DNA of 64,000 bases, from the NCBI RefSeq assembly GCF_007954355.1, contig NZ_VOLR01000006.1:62001-126000 (forward strand), given 5' to 3'. Below are positions 19,522 to 29,461 of the stretch, piece by piece (the stretch's first letter is position 1; each line of letters begins with the position of its first letter). The position numbers and the translations under genes are program-made. The DNA comes from Colwellia hornerae (lineage in GTDB: Bacteria > Pseudomonadota > Gammaproteobacteria > Enterobacterales > Alteromonadaceae). The notes beneath the pieces were generated by a model. That model made no database searches and had not been told where the DNA came from. It saw only the letters and a list, made by a program, of their open reading frames with translations.

Positions 19522-21262
19522 GAAAGTCTCGCTTACTATTTTTCACTTCTGCGATAATGCCGGTACGGATAGTGAAATCACCAAACGCTTCATGGCTGTT
19601 TCTTTCCGTTGACCAGCGAGCCACTAGCATATCCATTTCATCAAGAATATCTTGTTCGCTTAAGTTTTCTTTATACATTTTAGGTACTCGCGTTCCCGCC
19701 AAGTTGCCACCTAAATGCATATTATATTTACCTGGACCTTTACCAACTAAACCAATTTCTGCCAACATCGCACGACCACAGCCATTTGGACAACCAGTAA
19801 CACGCAAAATAATACTTTCGTCACTCATATCATGTTTGGCTAAGATGCCTTCTACGTCGGTAACAAAACCCGGCAAATAGCGTTCTGCTTCAGCCATAGC
19901 TAATGGACAGGTAGGAAATGCTACACAAGCCATAGAATCTTTACGTTGCTTTGAAACCGTGTCGTTAATTAAGCCATATTCACGGGCAATTTTTTCAATT
20001 TGTGCTTTATCTTCAGTTGCTACACCCGCGACAATTAAGTTTTGGTTAGCGGTCATACGAAAATCACCTTTGTGTATTTTCGCTAATTCAGCCACACCTG
20101 ACTTAAGGGGTTTACCTGGGCTATCTAATAAACGGCCATTTTCAATAAATAAAGCTAAATGATGTCTACCGTCAAAACCTTCAACCCAACCAATACGGTC
20201 GCCACGTTCGGTAAATTCGTAAGGACGCGTGGTTTCAAAAGTAATACCAGCACGTTTCTCAACTTCCGCTTTAAAGGTTTCTACACCGACTCGGTCAAGT
20301 GTGTACTTAGTTTTAGCATTTTTACGATTGACTCGGTTTCCCCAGTCACGTTGCGTAGTTACAACAGCAGTCGCAACATCTAGGGTATGTGCTAAAGACA
20401 CATAGCCAAAATCGTCTGCCTTGCGCGGATACGTCGACTTATCGCCATGGGTCATCGCTAACCCCCCGCCAACAAGCACATTAAAACCCACTAACTTGCC
20501 ATCTTTAGCAATCGCAATGAAATTGAGGTCATTAGCGTGCACGTCAATATCATTTTGCGGCGGAATAACAACCGTCGTTTTAAATTTACGTGGTAAGTAG
20601 TTGCTACCTAAAATAGGCTCTTGTGTCTCTTTACCTTCAGGGCCTTCAAGCTTTTCACCGTCTAACCAGATTTCTGCATAAGCACGTGTTTTAGGCAGTA
20701 AATGTTCACTAATTTTAATGGCCCACTCATAAGCCTCTTGATGAAGTTCTGATTCAATCGGGTTAGAAGTACACAAAACATTACGATTAACATCGCCAGC
20801 AGTCGCAATTGAGTCGATACCGATACTATTTAATGTTTGATGCATTAATTTAATATTAGGCTTTAACACGCCATGAAATTGAAATGTTTGACGTGTTGTT
20901 AAGCGAATACTGCCATATGAGGTGCTCTCTTGAGCAAATTTGTCGATAGCCAACCACTGCTCAGGCTTTATGATACCGCCTGGCATACGAGCTCGTAACA
21001 TAACGTTATGCAAAGGTTCTAACTTTTGCTTGCTACGCTCATTTCGAATATCACGGTCATCTTGCTGATACATACCGTGAGTTCTAATAATATGATAATT
21101 GTCAGCAGTAAAACCACCCGTTGTTTGATCTTTTAAGTCATCAACAATAGTGCCACGTAAAAAATTACTGTCTGCTTTTAAACGTTCGTTATCAGCCTGC
21201 TTACCTTCTACAATTAACGGTCCAGGACCTGTTAATACGGTTTCTTTATTTGTTGTAGTCAT
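19514..21262 (-). CDS. cysI: Sulfite reductase hemoprotein beta subunit CysI
   Basis: CysI carries siroheme and a [4Fe-4S] cluster and reduces sulfite to sulfide with electrons from CysJ. The 582-aa protein shows the cluster-ligand motifs [16 protein letters not shown] and [10 protein letters not shown], and the substrate-binding arginines and lysines of the ferredoxin-like repeats ([19 protein letters not shown]). The length is near the usual 570-590 aa. Its ATG overlaps the cysJ stop (TAATG) and its end overlaps cysH. Confidence 0.97.
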   Translation of the reverse strand: MTTTNKETVLTGPGPLIVEGKQADNERLKADSNFLRGTIVDDLKDQTTGGFTADNYHIIRTHGMYQQDDRDIRNERSKQKLEPLHNVMLRARMPGGIIKPEQWLAIDKFAQESTSYGSIRLTTRQTFQFHGVLKPNIKLMHQTLNSIGIDSIATAGDVNRNVLCTSNPIESELHQEAYEWAIKISEHLLPKTRAYAEIWLDGEKLEGPEGKETQEPILGSNYLPRKFKTTVVIPPQNDIDVHANDLNFIAIAKDGKLVGFNVLVGGGLAMTHGDKSTYPRKADDFGYVSLAHTLDVATAVVTTQRDWGNRVNRKNAKTKYTLDRVGVETFKAEVEKRAGITFETTRPYEFTERGDRIGWVEGFDGRHHLALFIENGRLLDSPGKPLKSGVAELAKIHKGDFRMTANQNLIVAGVATEDKAQIEKIAREYGLINDTVSKQRKDSMACVAFPTCPLAMAEAERYLPGFVTDVEGILAKHDMSDESIILRVTGCPNGCGRAMLAEIGLVGKGPGKYNMHLGGNLAGTRVPKMYKENLSEQDILDEMDMLVARWSTERNSHEAFGDFTIRTGIIAEVKNSKRDFHD

Positions 21263-23055
21263 TAGTAAACATCCTTTTGGAAACGCTTGGCGTTACGCAA
21301 TTCTTTTAAATAGTCTTGTGCTTGTTCGGTACTTAACTTGCCATGCTCAGCAATAATATCGACTAAGGCAAGCTCAACATCTTTTGCCATACGGCTCATG
21401 TCGCCACAAATATATAAATGTGCACCACGCTCTAACCAAGCAAAGATTTCACTGGCTTTTTCACGTAAGCGGTCTTGCACATATATTTTTGTAGCTTGAT
21501 CACGAGAAAAAGCTAAATCAAGGCGCGTTAACAAGCCAGACTTTAAATAGCCTTGCCATTCCACTTGATATAAAAAGTCCTGTGTGAAGGTTTGATCACC
21601 AAAAAACAGCCAGTTATCACCACTTGCTTCGGTTGCTTCACGTTCTTGCATAAACGCTCTAAAAGGTGCAATACCAGTACCTGGACCTATCATGATCACC
21701 GGAGTATCACCATTTTCTGGTAAACGGAAGTTATCGTTGTGTTCAATGAAAACCTTAACCGTACCGCCTTCTGCTAAGCGTTTACCTAAAAAGCTTGAAG
21801 CACCACCACTTCTTAAGTGATCATTTTCATTGTATTCAACTAACCCCACCGTTAAGTGTACTTCTTCTTCCACTTCAGCTTGGCTTGAGGCAATAGAATA
21901 TAAACGCGGGGTAATCTTTCTAAGTGCATCAGCGAAGTCTTGTGCCGTAACTTTAGCCGGAGCCGCTTTCACGACATCGATAATTTGATGGTTACCCGCA
22001 TACTCACGGGCAGCATTTTTATCGTCGCTTAACGTAAGTAAATTTTTATCTTGCGACTTATCTGCCCAAAAACTAATAAAGTTCACTGCTGTTTGAGTAA
22101 TTTCTAGTGTTGAGGTTAATGCTTGTGCTAATGATAAACTTGTTCCGGCCACTTCAATGCTTTCATCGGCTGACAAGTTCAGCACCGAAATAAGTTCGGT
22201 CACTAAGGCACTGTCGTTTTCAAACCACACACCTAAAGCATCACCCGCTTGGTAAGTAATACCTGAATCGGCTAAATCAATTTCGATATGGCGAACATCT
22301 TTCGCAGAATCTCGGCCAGTAATTTTCTGGCTTAAGCTTAATTCTGCGGCATAAGGTGCTTGTTTAGTATATTCACTCATCGCACCTGCTGTTGGCATAG
22401 CAACGACATTATTGGTATCAACTTCACTGCCAAATAATGCTTTCGCTTTACTGACGATACTGTCTGACCATACTTTTACATCGGCATCATAATCAACATC
22501 ACAATCAACGCGTGGCGACATTTGTTTAGCACCCAACTTACTTAAGTATTCGTCAAAATCTTTACCGGTTTGACAGAAAAACTCATAGCTGGTATCACCC
22601 AAAGCTAAAACGCTATAATGTAAGTTATCAAGCTTAGGCGCTTTCTTTGACGCTAAAAATTCATGTAAAGCAATCGCATCATCGGGTGCTTCACCTTCGC
22701 CATTAGTGCTGGCAATAATCAGTAAGTGCGTTAGATTCTTAATACTTTTTGGCTTAAAGTCACTCATACTCTTTAAGTCAACGAGAATTCCTTGGGCATG
22801 CGCTTGCGCGGCTAACGCTTTAGCAACACCTTTAGCATTTCCGGTTTGCGAGCCAAATAAAATAGTTAGCGTTGCGGCAGGCGCTGCAACGGCTAGTGGA
22901 CTAACGCCTGCGGAGGCACCTTCAGATTTAGCCGCTAAATAACCACTTGCCCAAGCAAGTTGCAGCGGAGAGTAACTGCCAATCGTGTTTTGTAATGATG
23001 AAAGTTGGTCAGCATCTAGCATAGTTTTCTGTAAGTTCTGTTGGTTTGGCAACAT
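21262..23055 (-). CDS. cysJ: Sulfite reductase flavoprotein alpha subunit CysJ
   Basis: CysJ passes electrons from NADPH through FAD and FMN to CysI. The 597-aa protein has a flavodoxin-like FMN domain ([19 protein letters not shown], about 62-210), an FAD-binding linker region with RLYSIASSQ and [14 protein letters not shown], and the NADPH-binding domain ([25 protein letters not shown]-terminal [11 protein letters not shown]). It is the first gene of cysJIH. A long inverted repeat lies 72-110 bases upstream. Confidence 0.97.
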   Translation of the reverse strand: MLPNQQNLQKTMLDADQLSSLQNTIGSYSPLQLAWASGYLAAKSEGASAGVSPLAVAAPAATLTILFGSQTGNAKGVAKALAAQAHAQGILVDLKSMSDFKPKSIKNLTHLLIIASTNGEGEAPDDAIALHEFLASKKAPKLDNLHYSVLALGDTSYEFFCQTGKDFDEYLSKLGAKQMSPRVDCDVDYDADVKVWSDSIVSKAKALFGSEVDTNNVVAMPTAGAMSEYTKQAPYAAELSLSQKITGRDSAKDVRHIEIDLADSGITYQAGDALGVWFENDSALVTELISVLNLSADESIEVAGTSLSLAQALTSTLEITQTAVNFISFWADKSQDKNLLTLSDDKNAAREYAGNHQIIDVVKAAPAKVTAQDFADALRKITPRLYSIASSQAEVEEEVHLTVGLVEYNENDHLRSGGASSFLGKRLAEGGTVKVFIEHNDNFRLPENGDTPVIMIGPGTGIAPFRAFMQEREATEASGDNWLFFGDQTFTQDFLYQVEWQGYLKSGLLTRLDLAFSRDQATKIYVQDRLREKASEIFAWLERGAHLYICGDMSRMAKDVELALVDIIAEHGKLSTEQAQDYLKELRNAKRFQKDVY

Positions 23056-23126
23056 AAGGTCAATTCGCCCATTAAAATTTAGTAAAATAATAATAGACTG
23101 GCTTTGCTCATAATAAAAAGAATAGA

Positions 23127-23165
23127 AAAGGCTTTTTTATTCCAAAATAGAATAAGAAAGCCTTT
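23127..23165. promoter_or_regulatory. 16-bp inverted repeat between cysJ and the LhgO-like gene
   Basis: Arms 23127-23142 and 23150-23165 (AAAGGCTTTTTTATTC and GAATAAGAAAGCCTTT) pair at 15 of 16 positions around a 7-base loop. The element lies between divergent genes, so it is not an ordinary 3' terminator. It could be an operator or a leader hairpin of cysJ. Confidence 0.5.
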
Positions 23166-23269
23166 ATAGTCACGATTATTACCAGTGCTAATTTCAAGCT
23201 ATTCTTTTTCTTGAAATTTATATAAGAGACGACCACACTAATAATAAGTTAAAAATAATAGATGACCTT

Positions 23270-24376
23270 ATGGAAAAAGTGGATGCTATCATTATTGGTG
23301 CTGGAGTCGTTGGCTTAGCCATCGCAGCAAAGCTCAGTGAGACCCTTAATAATGTACTTATTATAGATAAAAACAGCAGCTTTGGCGAAGAAACCAGTAG
23401 CCGTAATAGTGAAGTTATTCATGCTGGAATTTATTACCCACAAGGGAGTTTAAAAGCCAAACTCTGCGTGCAAGGTAAAGAAAAAATTTATCAATATTGT
23501 CAAAAGCGCAATATTCCCCATCAGCGTTTAGGCAAGCTACTTGTTGCTCATGGCAATGCTGAAGAAAAAATATTAACAAAAACCTTAAAACAAGCAGTAC
23601 TTAATGGTGTTCATGATCTGACTTGGCTAACTGAGAGTGAGCTGAAAAATTCAGCGCCCGCATTACATGCCACAGCGGCTTTACTTTCCCCTTCAACAGG
23701 CATTATAGATGCTCATAGCTATATGCAGGGATTACTGGCAGATATTGAATACAATAATGGTCAGTTTGTTGGGAGAACGAGATTTATTGCAGCAGAGCAA
23801 GATGACAGTGGTTTTATTGTTACCTTAAATAGCCAAGAAGAGATCATGCAGTTACATTGCGATTATTTGATTAATGCCGGTGGTTTACACTGCACCAAAG
23901 TGGCTGAAAATATCATTGATTTAGCAAAAGTAAATATTCCAAAGCTTTACTATTGCCGAGGTCACTATTTCTCCTATCAAGGAAAAAGTCCTTTTAAGCA
24001 ACTAATTTACCCCGTGCCTCAAGCGCATGGCTTGGGTATTCATGCCTCACTAGATATCGGCGGGCAATTAAAGTTTGGCCCAGACACACAGTACATAGAC
24101 AATATTAACTATCAAGTCTCTGCTGATTTGAAAGCTAAATTTGTCGCAGCAATTCAACGTTACTATCCTGATTTAGATGTGGCACGCTTACACGCTGATT
24201 ACTCAGGTATTCGCCCTAAATTAGAAGGACCCTTTGATGGTTTTAAAGACTTTATCATTGAGAGTGAAAAGGAACATGGTTTAAAAGGCTTAGTTAATTT
24301 ATTTGGCATTGACTCACCAGGGTTAACCTCAAGCTTAGCTATCGCTGAATATGTTCGTGAAAAACTCGCGATATAA
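23270..24376 (+). CDS. LhgO-like FAD-dependent oxidoreductase (L-2-hydroxyglutarate oxidase family)
   Basis: This 368-aa flavoprotein starts with the FAD-binding Rossmann motif IIIGAGVVGLAIAAKLSE (about 7-24) and has the family block SSRNSEVIHAGIYYPQGSLK (about 43-62), then a second nucleotide contact YLINAGGLHC and the C-terminal FGIDSPGLTSSLAIAEYV. This matches L-2-hydroxyglutarate dehydrogenase/LhgO proteins, which oxidise L-2-hydroxyglutarate to 2-oxoglutarate and feed electrons to the quinone pool; the exact substrate is inferred. It is monocistronic, divergent from cysJ, and is followed by the 50-bp repeat array. Confidence 0.8.
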   Translation: MEKVDAIIIGAGVVGLAIAAKLSETLNNVLIIDKNSSFGEETSSRNSEVIHAGIYYPQGSLKAKLCVQGKEKIYQYCQKRNIPHQRLGKLLVAHGNAEEKILTKTLKQAVLNGVHDLTWLTESELKNSAPALHATAALLSPSTGIIDAHSYMQGLLADIEYNNGQFVGRTRFIAAEQDDSGFIVTLNSQEEIMQLHCDYLINAGGLHCTKVAENIIDLAKVNIPKLYYCRGHYFSYQGKSPFKQLIYPVPQAHGLGIHASLDIGGQLKFGPDTQYIDNINYQVSADLKAKFVAAIQRYYPDLDVARLHADYSGIRPKLEGPFDGFKDFIIESEKEHGLKGLVNLFGIDSPGLTSSLAIAEYVREKLAI

Positions 24377-24413
24377 TTTTATCTTTTTTAAAAATAGAAT
24401 CTCTGAGCAAGTT

Positions 24414-24560
24414 CATCCTGAACATATACGCTCCTTGGCATCGACGTGCAGGAACGCACTAATGCCGTGGAGACATAGATGTCAAGGAACGGCCATGGCA
24501 CCGCGTTATTGCCTACAGGGACGTCATAGGTACTTATGATTTGTCGGGAACAAAAATCAT
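24414..24560. repeat. Degenerate unit leading into the 50-bp repeat array
   Basis: TTCATCCTGAACATATACGC at 24413 and CCATGGCACCGCGTTAT near 24493 are the two halves of the 50-bp repeat unit, separated by about 60 unrelated bases. It looks like a diverged or interrupted ancestral copy. No gene is seen. Confidence 0.55.
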
Positions 24561-24561
24561 G

Positions 24562-24928
24562 ACCGTTCATCCTGAACATATACGCTCTTTGCCATCCATG
24601 GCACCGCGTTATACCGTTCATCCTGACATATACGCTCTTTGCCATCCATGGCACCGCGTTATACCGTTCATCCTGACATATACGCTCTTTGCCATCCATG
24701 GCACCGCGTTATACCGTTCATCCTGACATATACGCTCTTTGCCATCCATGGCACCGCGTTATACCGTTCATCCTGACATATACGCTCTTTGCCATCCATG
24801 GCACCGCGTTATACCGTTCATCCTGACATATACGCTCTTTGCCATCCATGGCACCGCGTTATACCGTTCATCCTGACATATACGCTCTTTGCCATCCATG
24901 GCACCGCGTTATACCGTTCATCCTGAAC
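24562..24928. repeat. Tandem array of a 50-bp repeat (6 identical full copies plus flanking partials)
   Basis: Six head-to-tail identical 50-bp units begin at 24601, 24651, 24701, 24751, 24801 and 24851. A partial copy with one extra A precedes them (24562-24600), and a 28-base partial follows (24901-24928). Each unit contains the dyad TGCCATCCATGGCA and the motif TTCATCCTGACATATACGC. There are no spacers, so this is a VNTR-like array and not a CRISPR. It lies between the 3' ends of the LhgO-like gene and fkpA; 50 is not a multiple of 3, so it is unlikely to encode protein. Confidence 0.95.
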
Positions 24929-24930
24929 AT

Positions 24931-24960
24931 AAAAAAAGCCAATTGCTTTCACAATTGGCT
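24931..24960 (-). terminator. Rho-independent terminator of the FkpA-like gene
   Basis: On the minus strand AGCCAATTG and CAATTGGCT form a perfect 9-bp stem with a 6-base loop, followed by seven T. It starts 26 bases after the stop codon and abuts the repeat array. Confidence 0.9.
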
Positions 24961-24985
24961 CCTTTAACAGTAAAGTAATTATTTA

Positions 24986-25741
24986 CTATTGCGTAGCTTC
25001 TTCTGGTTCAGCTGCTTTTTGAATGTCTAATAATTCAATTTCAAACTGTAATACTGAGCTGCCAGGAATACGTGGCGGGTTGCCTTTTGGTCCGTAAGCT
25101 AAATCAGATGGAATAGTAAAAGTGTACTTTGAACCCACTGACATTAACTGCACGCCTTCTGTCCAACCGCTAATAACACGATTTAAAGGGAATACTGCTG
25201 GTTTATTACGTTCATATGAACTATCAAAAGTTTCACCATTTAAGAAAGTACCTTTATAGTGAACAGTTACAGTATCAGTAGCGCTAGGTTTATCACCTTC
25301 ACCTTCAGTTACAACAAGGTATTGAATACCTGACTCAGTAACTTGTACACCTTCTTTCTTAGCATTTTCTTCTAAGAATTTTACGCCTTGTTCAATTGCC
25401 GCTGCAGATTCAGCGGTTGCTACTGCTAGTTGCTTTGCTTTCATTTGTTCATCAAGGCTCATTAATAGTGCTTGAATCTCTTCTTTTTCAATGATTGATT
25501 TGCCAGCAAGGCTATCGATAAAGCCGCGAGTAATTAATGCTTGGTCAAGTGGTACACCCAACTTCTCGTGTTGATCAAGATTCTTTTGCATGTACATGCC
25601 AATTGAAGCACCTAAACTGTAAGCTTGTTTTTGCATTTCAGTTTCTAAAACAGGCGCTGTTTCGGTTGGTTTTACACTTTCTTGACAGCCAAACACTGAC
25701 ACAAGTGCAATAGCTAACATAGTTGGCTTAAATAATTTCAT
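24986..25741 (-). CDS. fkpA: FKBP-type peptidyl-prolyl isomerase lipoprotein, FkpA-like
   Basis: This 251-aa envelope protein assists folding of exported proteins. The N-terminus is a lipoprotein-like signal (LAIALVSVFGCQES; a cysteine follows Gly, though F at -2 is atypical). Residues about 35-135 form the helical dimerisation domain of FkpA/Mip proteins (QKQAYSLGASIGMYMQKNL). The FKBP domain (about 140-243) has DTVTVHYKGTFLNGETFDSS, VISGWTEGVQLM, and SDLAYGPKG. E. coli FkpA is soluble, so the lipobox makes this closer to the Mip/FklB-like lipoprotein branch. It is divergent from the WD40-slyX genes, a neighbourhood also seen around fkpA/slyX elsewhere. A GGAG site precedes the ATG. Confidence 0.88.
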   Translation of the reverse strand: MKLFKPTMLAIALVSVFGCQESVKPTETAPVLETEMQKQAYSLGASIGMYMQKNLDQHEKLGVPLDQALITRGFIDSLAGKSIIEKEEIQALLMSLDEQMKAKQLAVATAESAAAIEQGVKFLEENAKKEGVQVTESGIQYLVVTEGEGDKPSATDTVTVHYKGTFLNGETFDSSYERNKPAVFPLNRVISGWTEGVQLMSVGSKYTFTIPSDLAYGPKGNPPRIPGSSVLQFEIELLDIQKAAEPEEATQ

Positions 25742-25872
25742 TTTTTCTCCGTTAACGTAACCTAGTACTCAGTTGGAGGAAGTCCCCCTAAGCCATTGAT
25801 TAAATATTATGTATTGTTAGACAATGCGGCTTATACTAACGATAAATTAACTAAGAAAAAAGTATTAATATT

Positions 25873-26865
25873 GTGATTAAGTGTAATAACAAGCTAACAC
25901 TGCTTTTCATCTGTCTATTTTCCTTATTGAACAGTGCTTGCCAGCCGGCAGAGGACAAACCGATACAGCGCTGGCAGCATGCTACAGAAGGCGCATATGC
26001 GGCTAATATTTCTAATGATGGCAAATACAGTGTTGTCTCATCTATTCACCATGGTTTAAGTTTATGGGATATAGAAGAAAATGCGTTAAAGTACCGTTGG
26101 TCGCAACAACAAGACAGTAGCGATAATTTAGTGCTATTAGCCGATATATCCAATAATAATAGCCATGCACTGACCGCAAATCGAGAAGCGTTTTCGTTGT
26201 GGAATATAGCAACAGGCCAGTCGGAAGGTTATTGGAAAGTACGTGAGTCGACCATACGTGATATTGCCTTGTCTAATAATGGTGATTTTATTTTACTCGG
26301 TAAAAGTAATGGTACCGTTGTTCACATTACCATGGGCAACGGCCGCCGTTTAGAGTTCTTAGGTCATACAGAAAAAATTAATGCTGTTGATATGCTCCCC
26401 AATGGCCGTATCGCTATTTCAGGAGGCAATGATTATGTCGCTTATGTATGGGATACAGCAAGCGGACAGGTTATTTACCGATTTAATCACCCAAGTCGTG
26501 TCACTATGGTGGCTCTTGACCCTAAAGGTCGATTTGCCTTCACCGCAGATAGCCAAAAATCATCAAACATTTGGGATTTAAAAACAGGTAAACGCATCAG
26601 TCAGTTAAAATACTTTAACCGCCATGAAATATTTAGCTCGGTTAGATTTTCTGATGACGGCACTCAACTCTTAACAGGAGCCCCTACTCGAAAGGTTAGC
26701 CTGTGGAGTATAGCAACCGGAGAACGACTTGACAGTTGGCGAGTAACGCCGAAAGAAAGTATTCGTGCGGCAGGTGCGGTAGTGTATAGTGTCGCCTTTC
26801 GAGGAAAGAACCAAATTATCACCGAAAGTTCATCAGGATACGCTGAACTTTGGCAAAGAAAGTAG
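25873..26865 (+). CDS. WD40-repeat protein, probable lipoprotein
   Basis: The 330-aa protein starts with GTG and a hydrophobic leader ending LLNSACQPAED, which fits an imperfect lipoprotein signal. The rest is made of WD40-like blades, seen as repeated GxxxxSxGxDxxxxxWD-type units: NDGKYSVVSS...LSLWDIEE, NNNSHALTANREAFSLWNI, NNGDFILLGKSN, PNGRIAISGGNDYVAYVWDT, PKGRFAFTADSQKSSNIWDL, DDGTQLLTGAPTRKVSLWSI and a last blade ending AELWQRK. It forms a probable seven-bladed propeller at the membrane that would serve protein contacts. It lies 18 bases before slyX, so both are probably co-transcribed. Confidence 0.82.
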   Translation: MIKCNNKLTLLFICLFSLLNSACQPAEDKPIQRWQHATEGAYAANISNDGKYSVVSSIHHGLSLWDIEENALKYRWSQQQDSSDNLVLLADISNNNSHALTANREAFSLWNIATGQSEGYWKVRESTIRDIALSNNGDFILLGKSNGTVVHITMGNGRRLEFLGHTEKINAVDMLPNGRIAISGGNDYVAYVWDTASGQVIYRFNHPSRVTMVALDPKGRFAFTADSQKSSNIWDLKTGKRISQLKYFNRHEIFSSVRFSDDGTQLLTGAPTRKVSLWSIATGERLDSWRVTPKESIRAAGAVVYSVAFRGKNQIITESSSGYAELWQRK

Positions 26866-26883
26866 CGTTAGGTACCCCAAACT

Positions 26884-27120
26884 ATGACAACAGAAATACT
26901 CATAAAAATCATCGAATTACAAGAGAATGTCGAAGCACTACAATCTCGTAATGCCTTTCAAGACGATGTTATTGATCAGTTAAATAATGAACTTGCTGTA
27001 CATCAATTAGAAATTTCAGACCTGAGGGCGCAGCTAAAATTAATCGCCAGTCGCGTTCAAGATAATAATCCGGGTCAAACTCAAGCGCAAGATGTCGAGC
27101 CACCACCGCCACATTACTAA
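26884..27120 (+). CDS. slyX: SlyX family protein
   Basis: This 78-aa protein is a short coiled coil (about 5-58) with heptad leucines and isoleucines, ending in the proline-rich tail PPPPHY that is diagnostic of SlyX. Its biochemical role is not known. In Enterobacteria slyX also lies near fkpA/slyD, yheV and yheS, as here. It is the second gene after the WD40 lipoprotein. Confidence 0.9.
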   Translation: MTTEILIKIIELQENVEALQSRNAFQDDVIDQLNNELAVHQLEISDLRAQLKLIASRVQDNNPGQTQAQDVEPPPPHY

Positions 27121-27150
27121 CGGTTGCTCTAAACCTTTGTAGCTTAAAAA

Positions 27151-27178
27151 TGACAAGCTGAGAGACATCAGCTTGTCA
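27151..27178. terminator. Bidirectional hairpin between slyX and yheV
   Basis: TGACAAGCTGA and TCAGCTTGTCA form a perfect 11-bp stem with a 6-base loop between convergent genes. The T run is on the minus strand (five T after the hairpin), so it fits yheV best. Confidence 0.8.
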
Positions 27179-27188
27179 AAACACAGAC

Positions 27189-27383
27189 TTACTCTTGCTT
27201 AAAAATACCAATCACCTGCTCTTGCGGTCGTATCTCTTTAACGACATGTTCTTCTGGCTGCGACATTTGATGCCCACAACTAACACAAGTGACTTTTTCA
27301 ACATTATTTTCTTTCGTTAATCCCATGGTGTCCATAGCATTACATTTTGGGCAAATAGCGCCAGCAATAAATCTTTTTTTCAT
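27189..27383 (-). CDS. yheV: YheV family putative zinc-ribbon protein
   Basis: This protein of about 64 aa has two CxxC pairs (CPKC near 11 and CVSCGHQM near 33) that should bind one zinc ion, as in YheV/DUF2387 proteins. I chose the ATG of MKKRFIAGAICPKC; another in-frame ATG lies three codons upstream (end at 27392). The function is unknown. It is convergent with slyX and divergent from yheS, the same neighbourhood as in E. coli. Confidence 0.85.
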   Translation of the reverse strand: MKKRFIAGAICPKCNAMDTMGLTKENNVEKVTCVSCGHQMSQPEEHVVKEIRPQEQVIGIFKQE

Positions 27384-27485
27384 GTCTTTCAATCCAAATA
27401 AAATCCTGTTGCATTATTTTACCTTGAATCTTGTCGATAGGAAAAGGACAATAGCGACCTGAATTAAAATGAGTAATAACACACA

Positions 27486-29393
27486 ATGATCATAGCCACC
27501 GATTTAAGCTTAGATAGAGGCGCTAAAAACCTCATAAAATCGTCAAGCTTTACTATTCACCCTAATCATAAAGTCGGCTTAGTTGGCGCTAATGGCTGTG
27601 GAAAATCTTCTCTATTTGCTGCCTTATTAGGTGAATTACAGCCCGACAGAGGCGATGTAAGTATGCCTTCAGGCTGGGATGTCGCAACAGTAAAACAAGA
27701 AACCCCTGCCCTCGCACAATCAGCCTTAGATTATGTCATGGACGGAGATAAAGAGTTTCGCCAGCTTGAGCAACAACTTGAAAAAGCTCGATTAACTGAT
27801 GATGGCAACCAAGAAGCGTTAATTCTTAACCATATTGATGCCATAAATGGTTACAGTTTGCCAGCACGTGCCAGCGAGCTATTACATGGTTTAGGTTTTT
27901 TACAAGAACAACTGAGTGATGCCGTAAAAGATTTTTCTGGTGGTTGGCGCATGCGTCTTAACTTAGCCCAGGCTTTGATCAGCCGCGCAGATCTACTTTT
28001 GCTCGATGAACCCACTAACCATCTAGATTTAGATGCGGTAATTTGGTTGCAGCGCTGGTTAAAACGCTTTACCGGTACTTTAGTGCTTATTTCACATGAC
28101 CGCGATTTTCTAGATGATGTTATTGAACAAATTCTTCATATTGAACATCAACAAGCAAAATTATATTCGGGTAATTATAGCGCCTTTGAGCGTCAGCGCG
28201 CGGAACATTTAGCACAGCAAGATGCTCAATTTCAAAAACAGCAAAAAGAAGTCGCTCACTTAACCTCATTTGTCGATCGATTTAGAGCCAAGGCCAGTAA
28301 AGCAAAACAAGCTCAGAGTCGTTTAAAGCGTTTACAAAAGTTACCTGACTTAGCACCCGCCCATGTCGACAGCCAATTTACTTTCAGTTTTAAAACGCCA
28401 GAAACATTGCCTTATCCGTTATTAGCGTTAAAAGAAACAACCTGTGGCTATAATCAAGAAACCATTATTTTACGTGATGTCGGTCTGACGCTGGTTCCCG
28501 GTAGTAGAATCGGTCTTTTAGGACGCAATGGCGCAGGTAAATCGACTTTGATAAAGTCTTTAGCGGGCGATATCACCTTAATTAAAGGCGAACGTTATTG
28601 TGCACAAGACTTAACCGTTGGTTACTTTTCTCAGCATCAGCTTGAACAATTGCATATGCCAAGTAGTGCGATTGATCATATTGTTCGCGCGAAACCTGAT
28701 ACCACAGAGCTACAAGCGCGCAGTTTTTTAGGTAGCTTTGGTTTTACTGGCGATCAAGCCCTCTCTCCAGTAAGTACCATGTCGGGTGGAGAAAAAGCAC
28801 GCCTGGTACTGGCGTTAATTGTTAATGAAAAACCACAGTTATTACTGCTCGATGAGCCAACTAACCATCTCGATTTAGAAATGCGTCAAGCGCTTGTTTT
28901 CGCTTTACAAGACTTTGAAGGCGCAATTATTTTGATTGCCCATGATCGCTTTTTATTAGAGTCATGTGTTGATGAATTTTTCTTAGTTGCCAATGGTCAA
29001 GTCAGCGAGTTCTCTGGTGATATTGATGACTATCAACAATGGCTTAATGAAGATAAAAAACAAACACTGAAAAATACTAAACCCGCAAAATCTATTGAGG
29101 TTGTTGATAAAAAACAATTGCGTAAAGACCAGGCTGAGTTACGTAAAAAAGCTTCACCATTGCGAAAGCAAGCCGACAAATACGAAAAGAAAGTGCAACT
29201 ACTGCAAACCGAATTAGCAGAAGTTGAAGGAGTATTAGCCGAAAGTGAAATATATCAAAGCGAACATAAAGCACGCTTAGCCGTACTTATTAAGCAACAA
29301 GCTAAACTTAAAGCCGATGTTGAAGAAAATGAAATGTATTGGCTTGAATTAGAAGAACAAATTGAAGAGATTATGTTACAAGCTTCAATGTAA
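27486..29393 (+). CDS. yheS: ABC-F family ATPase YheS
   Basis: This 635-aa soluble protein has two ABC cassettes without membrane segments: Walker A GANGCGKSS (near 35) with signature FSGGWRMRLNLAQAL and Walker B LLLLDEPTNHLD; then GRNGAGKST (near 345) with MSGGEKARLVLAL and a second LLLLDEPTNHLD. A charged linker (about 235-290, ERQRAEHLAQQ) separates them, and the C-terminus is a basic coiled coil (about 535-635). ABC-F proteins act on the ribosome and resolve stalled translation; YheS is thought to help with particular nascent chains. It lies in the conserved slyX-yheV-yheS area. Confidence 0.93.
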   Translation: MIIATDLSLDRGAKNLIKSSSFTIHPNHKVGLVGANGCGKSSLFAALLGELQPDRGDVSMPSGWDVATVKQETPALAQSALDYVMDGDKEFRQLEQQLEKARLTDDGNQEALILNHIDAINGYSLPARASELLHGLGFLQEQLSDAVKDFSGGWRMRLNLAQALISRADLLLLDEPTNHLDLDAVIWLQRWLKRFTGTLVLISHDRDFLDDVIEQILHIEHQQAKLYSGNYSAFERQRAEHLAQQDAQFQKQQKEVAHLTSFVDRFRAKASKAKQAQSRLKRLQKLPDLAPAHVDSQFTFSFKTPETLPYPLLALKETTCGYNQETIILRDVGLTLVPGSRIGLLGRNGAGKSTLIKSLAGDITLIKGERYCAQDLTVGYFSQHQLEQLHMPSSAIDHIVRAKPDTTELQARSFLGSFGFTGDQALSPVSTMSGGEKARLVLALIVNEKPQLLLLDEPTNHLDLEMRQALVFALQDFEGAIILIAHDRFLLESCVDEFFLVANGQVSEFSGDIDDYQQWLNEDKKQTLKNTKPAKSIEVVDKKQLRKDQAELRKKASPLRKQADKYEKKVQLLQTELAEVEGVLAESEIYQSEHKARLAVLIKQQAKLKADVEENEMYWLELEEQIEEIMLQASM

Positions 29394-29461
29394 AAATTTA
29401 GTCATTATATTATATTACTTGCTACACTTAATAATCATACGATTAAAATAATGAGAACGTT

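Noticed and set aside
24388-24726. Open frames on both strands running through the 50-bp repeats
   Set aside because: The unit is not a multiple of three, the frames exist on both strands, and there is no ribosome site. They are a by-product of the repeat.
24562-24928. CRISPR array
   Set aside because: Units are directly abutting and identical with no variable spacers, and no cas gene is nearby.
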